Below are positions 56,839 to 64,000 of a stretch of DNA of 64,000 nt, piece after piece. The notes beneath the pieces were generated by a model that worked only from the letters and a program-made list of their open reading frames with translations, did not search any database and had not been told where the DNA came from. The stretch is from contig NZ_OY776414.1 of the NCBI RefSeq assembly GCF_963675585.1, positions 2,955,001-3,019,000 of the forward strand, read 5' to 3'. Numbering within the stretch: position 1 is the first letter of the stretch; every line of letters begins with the position of its first letter. The stretch comes from an uncultured Draconibacterium sp. (GTDB taxonomy: Bacteria > Bacteroidota > Bacteroidia > Bacteroidales > Prolixibacteraceae). Made by a program: the position numbers and the translations under genes.

Positions 56839-58542
56839 ATGCAACAATTAAACGAAAAATGGATTAAAGCATCCATTTTAGGAACAATATGGGCGGCTTC
56901 AGAAATAGTACTAGGTAGTTTCTTACATAATTTACGAATACCTTTTAGTGGGAATATTTTAACTGCTATTGGATTAGTGATTTTAATTTCGGCCAGCTAC
57001 AAATGGCGCGAAAAGGGTATTTTTTGGCGCGCCGGAGTAATTTGTGCTCTTCTGAAAACCATGTCGCCCAGTGCTGTAATTCTTGGACCATTCATTTCTA
57101 TTTTAAGTGAAGCTTTTTTACTCGAATTTACCACCCGCATGTTTGGCCGAACCTTTGCCGGATTTATTCTGGGATCAATACTGGCTATGTCGTGGAATTT
57201 GTTCCATAAAATAGTTAAAATGGTTATTTTTTACGGCAGCAACATAATTGAAGTCTATACAAACCTTATGCAATATGTAGAAGGACAAATCGGATTTCAG
57301 TTTAACGCAGTTTGGACACCTTTATTCTTCTTGCTGGTTATTCAAATTCTATTCGGAACTCTGGCGGCTCTCACCGGAATACGAACAGGACTTGAGGCAG
57401 AAAAAAATAAAATCGCCTATCAGTTTTCGGACAAAGAAGTTGATTTCAGACTAAGTATTGAGTCGGGCACTTTCACCCATTCTATTGTATGGATGACTGC
57501 AAACATTATTTTAATGATTGGAGCGCTAATAGCAGCAAGCCGCATTAATTTTGGTATTTGGGTGGTACTTATCAGCGTAATTGTTGTTATTTGGTCGGTG
57601 CGTTACCAAAGAGCGCTGAGACAACTCGTACGCCCTAAAATCTGGATATTTTTTGTGCTTACCACCATGATTACTGCACTTGTATTCACACGTCTTCATT
57701 CCGACACCAAATCGTTAACGGAAGCAATAATTATAGGTGTAGAAATGAACTTGCGCGCAATTCTGCTTATTATGGGATTTAGTGTTTTGGGTACCGAACT
57801 CTATAATCCAAAAATAAGAAACTGGTTTGCCGGAAGCTACTTCAACCAGGTGCCGGTTGCCCTTCAACTTTCGCTCGAAAGCCTTCCTTCAATGATTGCA
57901 CATACTCCGGAGCTAAAAACAATAATAAAAAACCCTACACTGTTTGTGTACCAAATAATGGCCTTTGCCGACTTTCGTTTAAAGGAATTAAACATGCGGA
58001 AGAAACAAAGGGGAAAAATATACATCGTTACAGGAGATATTGGTGCAGGAAAAACTTCGTGTTTGAAAAAAACAATTACCGGATTAAAACAAAATAATAT
58101 TTCGGTTTCTGGTATTATATGCGAGCGCGTGCTAGCCGGTAACGATACGGCGGGATACAACTTAACAGACATTTCAAGTGGGACACGCTGGCCCTTCCTG
58201 TCAAAAACAGGAAACAAAGCACAAGCAAAAGTCGGGTCCTATTTTATTGATGATGCCAGTTTTAAAACCGGAGAGAAGCTATTTAGAAAATGCACTACCG
58301 ATGTAATTGTTTTTGATGAAATTGGAAAGCTTGAACTTAGAGGAGATGGCTGGGCTAAATCGCTTAAATACATCTTAAGTACCGATTATAACTGTTTGAT
58401 CCTTACGCTTCGAAAAGAGATTCTCAACGAGCTGATCAATGAATTTCAGCTTCAAACAGCTGTTGTGTATGACGTCCAGGAAATGGAATACAATGATTTA
58501 ACGCTTAAAATTCAAGAACTAATAACTGCAGAAAACGATTAA
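56839..58542 (+). CDS. Membrane protein (possible ECF S/T-like) fused to a THEP1-type NTPase
   Basis: 567 residues. The N-terminal half has about five helices (residues 8-180) resembling an ECF-transporter substrate-binding component (IWAASEIVLGSFLHNLRIPFSG). A second block (about 205-370) has further helices and RAILLIMGFSVLGTELYNPKIRNWF, similar in shape to an ECF T component. The C-terminal 170 residues form a THEP1-like nucleoside-triphosphatase: P-loop GDIGAGKTS (399-407), GIICERVLAGNDTAGYNL and Walker B DVIVFDEIGKLEL (D488-). An energy-coupling membrane transporter driven by an unusual ATPase is one reading; substrate unknown. Its stop overlaps the converging gene by 4 bases. Confidence 0.7.
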   Translation: MQQLNEKWIKASILGTIWAASEIVLGSFLHNLRIPFSGNILTAIGLVILISASYKWREKGIFWRAGVICALLKTMSPSAVILGPFISILSEAFLLEFTTRMFGRTFAGFILGSILAMSWNLFHKIVKMVIFYGSNIIEVYTNLMQYVEGQIGFQFNAVWTPLFFLLVIQILFGTLAALTGIRTGLEAEKNKIAYQFSDKEVDFRLSIESGTFTHSIVWMTANIILMIGALIAASRINFGIWVVLISVIVVIWSVRYQRALRQLVRPKIWIFFVLTTMITALVFTRLHSDTKSLTEAIIIGVEMNLRAILLIMGFSVLGTELYNPKIRNWFAGSYFNQVPVALQLSLESLPSMIAHTPELKTIIKNPTLFVYQIMAFADFRLKELNMRKKQRGKIYIVTGDIGAGKTSCLKKTITGLKQNNISVSGIICERVLAGNDTAGYNLTDISSGTRWPFLSKTGNKAQAKVGSYFIDDASFKTGEKLFRKCTTDVIVFDEIGKLELRGDGWAKSLKYILSTDYNCLILTLRKEILNELINEFQLQTAVVYDVQEMEYNDLTLKIQELITAEND

Positions 58543-59828
58543 TTTTTGTCCCTGAACAGATGGACAAATCCATGTTCGGTTCGGTCCACTCCATCGCGCC
58601 CCTTGCCTACTACATCCCAGTAGTACACTCCCGGACTTGCATAACCGCCGCCAATTTTACCATCCCATACTGTTTCGCTCCAGGTACCTTCAAAACCCTG
58701 CACATCGCCACTTTTCCAATAATGAACACGACGTCCGTAGCGGTTATAAATATTTATTTCAATGCTTTTCATCGACCAGAACTTTACAATAAACTGATCG
58801 TTAACACCATCGCCATTGGGAGTAAACACATTGGGTACAGCCACAAACGAAGTATCCACAATAATATATTCTTCGAGTGCAAAAGTATCTACACAGGTAA
58901 AAAACTCCGACACATGTTTCGAAACGAGCTTAACCCAATATGCACCCGAGTTTTCATAGGTATAAACAGGACTGTCATCGTAGGCCACAAAATTTATGCT
59001 GTCAACCGGTTCGCTTGCTCCTTCCGATTCACGAGTTATCTCATCTATATCGCGATAAAAAAACCACTCGTAGTATCCGGGAGATCCGTTTTGAGAAGTA
59101 TTTGTAAAGTTTACCGTTAATGGGCCCTCACCACTTTCGGGATTAACCGTAAATTCAGCTTTTGTAACAATCGACTCATATGTAACCGTGTAATTAGCGC
59201 CACAGTTGAATTTATCAGAAACAAGTAAAACGTAGTCCGTATTTTCATACGGAGGATCAACAATCTCAAGGTTTAAAAGCGATGATATTTTATAACCGGC
59301 CTGCTGCCATTCTACATTTACATCTTTCAGAACTTCTAATTTTGTATTGTCGCTTAAATCGTAATAGTTTAATACAGCAGTTTTAAATTCTCCGTTTAAA
59401 CGAAACGATTCACAGTTTGAATCAGAAACATAAGCACTGGCAGTTGTCCAATTGTTAAAGACCCAGGCGCGGTTAATCTCAGTATCTCCGCCCACAGTTA
59501 TGGTTGAACGATAACACCCATCTGCCAAATTTTCAATCTGCGATGTAGCACCATCCGAACTTTCTTGAGAATAGGATTCAAACACCCCGGACACCTCGTT
59601 GTATTTTTCCCATAAAAATGTTTTAGTACCCGCCAGCTCTGTACGAACAAGCAAACTGCCAGATTCTGCCAGTGTATCGTTGGTACAAAAAATATAAATT
59701 GAATCGGTTTCGGCAAAAACAGGGTAATCCGTCACGTCTGTTCCATCAGCATTTGGGGATGAAATTTGTGCTTGCAAAGCAAACGAAAAAAGCATCAGAG
59801 TAACAAAAAAATAAAGACTTCTCTTCAT
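58539..59828 (-). CDS. Type IX secreted protein with PKD-like and CHU_C (type B sorting) domains
   Basis: 429 residues. Signal peptide MKRSLYFFVTLMLFSFALQAQ, beta-rich N-terminal part, a PKD-like domain (FTVNPESGEGPLTVNFTNTSQNGSPGYYEWFF) and a C-terminal gliding-motility-associated domain (VPNVFTPNGDGVNDQFIVKF; NIYNRYGRRVHYW). The latter is the type B sorting signal for the type IX secretion system. It is probably displayed on or released from the cell surface. It overlaps the converging gene by 4 bases. Confidence 0.9.
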   Translation of the reverse strand: MKRSLYFFVTLMLFSFALQAQISSPNADGTDVTDYPVFAETDSIYIFCTNDTLAESGSLLVRTELAGTKTFLWEKYNEVSGVFESYSQESSDGATSQIENLADGCYRSTITVGGDTEINRAWVFNNWTTASAYVSDSNCESFRLNGEFKTAVLNYYDLSDNTKLEVLKDVNVEWQQAGYKISSLLNLEIVDPPYENTDYVLLVSDKFNCGANYTVTYESIVTKAEFTVNPESGEGPLTVNFTNTSQNGSPGYYEWFFYRDIDEITRESEGASEPVDSINFVAYDDSPVYTYENSGAYWVKLVSKHVSEFFTCVDTFALEEYIIVDTSFVAVPNVFTPNGDGVNDQFIVKFWSMKSIEINIYNRYGRRVHYWKSGDVQGFEGTWSETVWDGKIGGGYASPGVYYWDVVGKGRDGVDRTEHGFVHLFRDKN

Positions 59829-60018
59829 AAATATTTATTCTTTGAGATACAATATTAACGTATAATTTTAATTTAATTGTCTGTAATCCTACAAAAATAG
59901 TCATCGCCCGCGGAAATAATGGCAGTCGGTATAATTTGTTAATAAATGAATCTGCAAATACCCACAAAAACAATGAACAACTTTTACTTTTGCTCCTTCT
60001 AATTGAAAAGAAATAAAA

Positions 60019-62346
60019 GTGTTCGATTATTTAAAAGAACTTAACGAAGCTCAGCGGGAAGCGGTTTTACGTACTGAAGGCCCTGCACTTGTTATAGCCG
60101 GTGCGGGATCGGGAAAAACCCGCGTTTTGACCTACCGAATTGCCAATTTGTTAAAACAGGGTGCACGCCCGTCCAGTATTTTATCGCTTACATTTACCAA
60201 TAAAGCGGCGCGCGAAATGAAAGAACGTATTTCGAAAGTGGTGGGCGAAAACACAGCACGCTACCTTTGGATGGGTACTTTCCACAGTATTTTTGCACGT
60301 ATTCTTCGTTACGAACACGAAACACTCGGCTACCCTTCGAACTTTACCATTTATGACAGTGCCGACAGTAAAAGCCTGATAAAAACAATCATAAAAAGTT
60401 TACAACTCGACGAAAAAACATACAAACCCAACGTAGTTGCAGGCCGTATTTCAATGGCAAAAAACAATTTGATTACGCCAAATGTATATGCAAATTCTCC
60501 GGAGATAAGAACGGTGGATAAAAACATGCGCATGCCTGCCATTGCAACCATTTACAAAGAGTATGCGAAGCGCTGTTTTCTTTCGGGAGCAATGGATTTT
60601 GATGATTTGCTGTTAAAAACCAACCTCCTGTTTCGCGACCATCCTGATGTTCTTCAGAAATACCAGGAACGTTTTGGATATGTTATGGTGGATGAGTACC
60701 AGGATACCAACTACTCGCAGTACCTGATTGTAAAAAAACTGGCAGCTGCCCATAAAAACATTTGTGTGGTAGGCGACGATGCCCAAAGTATTTATTCTTT
60801 CAGGGGAGCAAGAATCGAAAACATTCTGAACTTCAAAAGCGATTATCCGGAACACAAAATTTTTAAACTCGAACAAAATTACCGTTCAACACAAACCATT
60901 GTAAATGCCGCAAACAGTATTATAGCGCAAAACAAGAGGCAAATTCCTAAAAATGTTTTTTCTGAAAACGATGCAGGAAAACCAATCAAACTTATTTCGG
61001 CCTTAACCGATAATGAAGAAGGATTTTTGGTGGCGCAGGAAATTGCACAAACACAATTGCGCGACCATTACAAATACGAAGACTACGCCATTTTGTACCG
61101 TACAAATGCGCAATCGAGGATTTTTGAAGAATCGCTGCGTAAAAGAAATATTCCGTATAAAATTTACGGTGGACTGAGTTTTTATGCCCGCAAAGAGATT
61201 AAAGATTTGCTCAGTTATTTCAGAATGACCATTAATCCGGCCGACAACGAAGCACTGAAGCGAATTATAAATTATCCGGCCCGGGGAATTGGTGCCACCA
61301 CATTAACAAAACTCGAAACTGCAGCAGTAAACAGCGAAACTACCATCTGGAACATAATTACGGCACTGCCACTTGTTAATCATTCGAATTTAAACAAAGG
61401 CACCGTAAATAAAATATTGAGTTTTGTTGAACTGATTAAACGTTTTAAAAAAATTGCCGACGACAGTGATGCTTTTACAACAGCAAAAACCATTGCCGAA
61501 CAAACCGGGATTTTAAAAGAATTGTACACCGACAAATCGCCCGAAGGTTTGAGCCGTCACGAAAACATTCAGGAATTATTAAATGGTATTCAGGAGTTCA
61601 GCATAAATGCAAAAGAAACAGGCGAGCCCGAAAAACTAGAAAATTACCTCGAAGATGTTGCTTTGCTTACCGATCAGGACAACGAAAAAGACGAAGACAA
61701 AAACAAGGTTACCTTAATGACCGTGCACTCGGCCAAAGGACTGGAGTTTAAAAATGTATTTGTGGTTGGGTTGGAAGAAAACCTTTTCCCATCGCAACGT
61801 CAAGGTGAGGCAAACACACAGGAAGCACTGGAAGAAGAACGCCGCTTGTTTTATGTTGCCTTAACCCGGGCCGAAGAAAATGCCTGGTTTTCATACGCCA
61901 ACCAGCGCTACCGCTGGGGTAATCTGGATTTTTGCACACCCAGTCGTTTTCTGGAAGAAATGGATGAAAAATACCTCGACAGTTCGGGCGTAGAAACCCT
62001 GATGCGAAATTCGCGCCAGCACCAAAGCATGTCATCCACCGAAAGGCAAGTGCAGCAATTAACACGTCGTCCGTCGAGTTCACCAATAAAAACGAGCCAA
62101 TCGCATAACATTTTTAATAAAAAACTCGTTTCGTTAAAAGAAACAGGTAAAACACAAGATGCATTTGCAGGTGACGATCCGGCAAAAATACAGTCGGGAA
62201 TGGTGGTCGAACACCAGCGTTTTGGGAAAGGAAAAGTACTTCAGGTTGAAGGTGTAGCGCCGGATATAAAGGCAACAGTATACTTTCAAACCGGTGCACA
62301 AAAACAATTATTGCTTAAATTTGCCAAGCTGAAAATTATTGGATAA
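60019..62346 (+). CDS. pcrA/uvrD: UvrD/PcrA-family DNA helicase, GTG start
   Basis: 775 residues of superfamily 1A helicase. Q-motif LKELNEAQREAV, Walker A GAGSGKTR, motif II VDEYQDTN, motif III GDDAQSIYSFRGA, motif V VTLMTVHSAKGLEFKNVFVVGLEENLFP and motif VI RRLFYVALTRAEE. The C-terminal GMVVEHQRFGKGKVLQVEG is the RNA-polymerase-interacting tail type. It unwinds 3'-5' in repair and replication-conflict resolution. Translation must begin at GTG (60019), which places the family start MFDYLKELN correctly. Confidence 0.95.
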   Translation: MFDYLKELNEAQREAVLRTEGPALVIAGAGSGKTRVLTYRIANLLKQGARPSSILSLTFTNKAAREMKERISKVVGENTARYLWMGTFHSIFARILRYEHETLGYPSNFTIYDSADSKSLIKTIIKSLQLDEKTYKPNVVAGRISMAKNNLITPNVYANSPEIRTVDKNMRMPAIATIYKEYAKRCFLSGAMDFDDLLLKTNLLFRDHPDVLQKYQERFGYVMVDEYQDTNYSQYLIVKKLAAAHKNICVVGDDAQSIYSFRGARIENILNFKSDYPEHKIFKLEQNYRSTQTIVNAANSIIAQNKRQIPKNVFSENDAGKPIKLISALTDNEEGFLVAQEIAQTQLRDHYKYEDYAILYRTNAQSRIFEESLRKRNIPYKIYGGLSFYARKEIKDLLSYFRMTINPADNEALKRIINYPARGIGATTLTKLETAAVNSETTIWNIITALPLVNHSNLNKGTVNKILSFVELIKRFKKIADDSDAFTTAKTIAEQTGILKELYTDKSPEGLSRHENIQELLNGIQEFSINAKETGEPEKLENYLEDVALLTDQDNEKDEDKNKVTLMTVHSAKGLEFKNVFVVGLEENLFPSQRQGEANTQEALEEERRLFYVALTRAEENAWFSYANQRYRWGNLDFCTPSRFLEEMDEKYLDSSGVETLMRNSRQHQSMSSTERQVQQLTRRPSSSPIKTSQSHNIFNKKLVSLKETGKTQDAFAGDDPAKIQSGMVVEHQRFGKGKVLQVEGVAPDIKATVYFQTGAQKQLLLKFAKLKIIG

Positions 62347-62467
62347 ATTGGGTTTAACGATAATTAATTCGTGATTTGTCGGGAATTCATTAGTTTTGCA
62401 GTTCACTTCGGGAATAAATCCTACAAATTTACTTGAAGATTAGATTTATATCAAATACGATTTTTAG

Positions 62468-63064
62468 ATGGATTACAATTCAAACAGAAAAAAACTAGCT
62501 CTTCCTGAGTACGGAAGAAATATACAAAATATGGTCGATTATTTAATGACCATTGAAGACCGTGACAAAAGAAACAAATCGGCACAAACGGTTATCGATG
62601 TAATGGGAAATTTATATCCCTTTCTTCGTGATGTGGCCGAATTCAAGCACAAACTTTGGGATCACCTGGCCATCATGTCCGATTTTCAGTTAGACATTGA
62701 TTACCCTTATGATTTACCATCGCGTGAAATTCTTACATCCAAACCAAATCAGGTTCCATACAACCAGCATTTTATCCGCTGGAAACACTATGGAAGAACG
62801 ATGGAATTAATGATTGAGAAAGCATTGGAATACGAAGGCGAAGAACGTGAAATTATGATTGAACAATTGGCCAATCATATGAAAAAATCGTACCTGGCAT
62901 GGAACAAAGATGCCGTTGAGGATCAGAAAATCTTTACCGACCTTGAAATTTTGTCGGAAGGCCGGCTTAAAGTAAATGAAGACCTTCAACTTGCTGATTC
63001 AAAAACGCTGATCGGTAAAAAGAAAAAACCTCAGCAAAACAAACAGAATAAAAAGAAAAAATAA
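62468..63064 (+). CDS. DUF4290 protein
   Basis: 198 residues, intact. LPEYGRNIQNMVDYLMTIEDRDKRNKSAQTVIDVM and HFIRWKHYGRTMELMIEKALE define this Bacteroidota-specific family of unknown function. A Lys/Gln-rich tail (KKKKPQQNKQNKKKK) follows. It sits 27 bases before murA, a frequent pairing in this phylum, so a cell-wall link is possible but unproven. Confidence 0.88.
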   Translation: MDYNSNRKKLALPEYGRNIQNMVDYLMTIEDRDKRNKSAQTVIDVMGNLYPFLRDVAEFKHKLWDHLAIMSDFQLDIDYPYDLPSREILTSKPNQVPYNQHFIRWKHYGRTMELMIEKALEYEGEEREIMIEQLANHMKKSYLAWNKDAVEDQKIFTDLEILSEGRLKVNEDLQLADSKTLIGKKKKPQQNKQNKKKK

Positions 63065-63091
63065 TTTTTCCCATTTCAAATTGAATCTCCA

Positions 63092-64000
63092 ATGTCAACT
63101 TTCAAAATAGAAGGTGGATACAAATTACAAGGTGACCTCGAACCTCAGGGAGCAAAAAACGAGGCGCTGCAAATAATTTGTGCTACTTTGTTAACCGCCG
63201 AAAAAACCGTTATCGAAAACATTCCTGAAATTCGTGATGTTCTGAAACTGATCGAAATTCTTAAGGGACTTGGTGTTCGTTCTGAACGAATAAAAAAAGG
63301 CCATTTTGTTTTTGATGCATCCAGTATAAACATCGATTTTCTGAAAAGCCCCGAATATGCAAAACAAGCCGGAGTTTTACGTGGGTCGATTATGATTATT
63401 GGCCCGCTTTTGGCCCGCTTTGGCAGAGGATTTATACCTCAGCCCGGCGGCGACAAAATTGGCCGGCGACGAGTTGACACACATTTTATAGGCCTGCAAA
63501 AACTGGGGGCCGAGTTTGAATACGATGCCGAAAATCATTGGTATTCCATTTCTGCAAAAAAACTTACAGGCGCCTATATGTTGCTCGATGAAGCTTCTGT
63601 TACCGGAACAGCAAACATTGTTATGGCTGCGGTTCTGGCCGAAGGAACCACTACAATATATAACGCCGCCTGCGAACCCTACTTACAACAGCTTTGTAAA
63701 ATGCTGGTTTCGATGGGAGCTAAAATCAATGGCATTGGATCGAATTTACTTACTATTGAAGGTGTTACATCGCTTAGTACCTGCTCGCACCGAATACTTC
63801 CCGACATGATTGAGGTAGGTAGTTTTATTGGTTTAGCTGCCATGACTGCTTCTGAAATAAACATAAAAAATGTGGGAATCGAACACCTTGGAATTATTCC
63901 AGAATCGTTCCGCAGGCTTGGGATAAATGTGAAACAGGTTGGCGACGATTTATTGGTACGCGAAACCGAGCATTACGAAATTGAATCATACATTGATGGT
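63092..64000 (+). CDS. murA: UDP-N-acetylglucosamine 1-carboxyvinyltransferase, 5' part (runs off the window)
   Basis: 303 codons from the ATG at 63092, open to the window edge. It catalyses the first committed step of peptidoglycan synthesis, enolpyruvyl transfer from PEP. Landmarks: GGYKLQGDLEPQGAKNEALQIICATLL and LRGSIMIIGPLLARFGRGFIPQPGGDKIGRRRVDTHF. The loop residue that is the fosfomycin-reactive Cys115 in E. coli (PGGCAIG) is Asp here (PGGDKIG). Confidence 0.95.
   Translation, partial: MSTFKIEGGYKLQGDLEPQGAKNEALQIICATLLTAEKTVIENIPEIRDVLKLIEILKGLGVRSERIKKGHFVFDASSINIDFLKSPEYAKQAGVLRGSIMIIGPLLARFGRGFIPQPGGDKIGRRRVDTHFIGLQKLGAEFEYDAENHWYSISAKKLTGAYMLLDEASVTGTANIVMAAVLAEGTTTIYNAACEPYLQQLCKMLVSMGAKINGIGSNLLTIEGVTSLSTCSHRILPDMIEVGSFIGLAAMTASEINIKNVGIEHLGIIPESFRRLGINVKQVGDDLLVRETEHYEIESYIDG

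Noticed and set aside
1-64000. CRISPR arrays, tRNA or rRNA genes
   Set aside because: No regularly spaced repeats, and no cloverleaf or rRNA core sequences were recognised. A covariance-model search would be decisive for short RNAs.

Overview
The window looks like a chromosomal piece from an AT-rich member of the Bacteroidota, probably a Bacteroidales/Marinilabiliales-type organism. The supporting signs are: starts without Shine-Dalgarno sequences; promoters of the TTG-N19-TAnnTTTG type (clearest at 32663-32692 and 52904-52933); a SusC-type TonB plug domain; a type IX secretion type B sorting domain (CHU_C); a DUF4290 protein next to murA; and the S10-spc-alpha ribosomal layout with zinc-free L36 and S14. 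The species cannot be named from the sequence.

Layout. 1-10.2 kb: housekeeping and cell-envelope genes (saccharopine-dehydrogenase-like enzyme, stand-alone TonB plug protein, GT2 glycosyltransferase, tag, TPR protein, rarA). Five genes lie between 3.9 and 10.2 kb, and four of them are broken by 1-2 base indels: an outer-membrane-type protein, a bleomycin-hydrolase-like peptidase, the TPR protein and rarA. 10.4-15.4 kb: an accessory island with an AAA ATPase flanked by inverted TATAC...GTTAACGCC motifs, a reverse transcriptase plus Mrr-like nuclease pair that is a candidate phage-defence operon, and about 1 kb of palindrome-rich non-coding DNA. 15.4-32.7 kb: the str-S10-spc-alpha ribosomal supercluster on the minus strand, from rpsL to rplQ, with fusA, secY, infA and rpoA but no tuf and no map. 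33-36.9 kb: a C39-peptidase ABC exporter with its HlyD-type adaptor. 37-39 kb: an OmpR-type two-component system. 39.2-46.3 kb: a heme operon, hemA, hemCD fusion, hemB, hemL, hemE and a small membrane protein. 46.3-52.6 kb: a minus-strand sulfite-reduction and siroheme operon. 53-55.8 kb: an EF-G paralogue and a YbaK-type deacylase. 55.9-64 kb: a coiled-coil membrane protein, an unusual membrane-THEP1 NTPase fusion, a CHU_C protein, a PcrA/UvrD helicase, a DUF4290 protein and the 5' part of murA.

How the genes work together. HemA, HemL, HemB, HemC and HemD make uroporphyrinogen III. HemE takes it toward heme, while CobA and the precorrin-2 dehydrogenase in the convergent operon take it toward siroheme, the cofactor of the sulfite reductase (CysI/CysJ) encoded in the same operon. 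The siroheme/sulfite operon is preceded by a 32-codon leader ORF with Met-rich and Cys-Cys-Cys codons, a 9-bp antiterminator pairing and an intrinsic terminator. Together these have the complete architecture of a cysteine-responsive transcription attenuator, and this is the strongest regulatory discovery in the window. The second main lead is the RT plus Mrr-like nuclease island.
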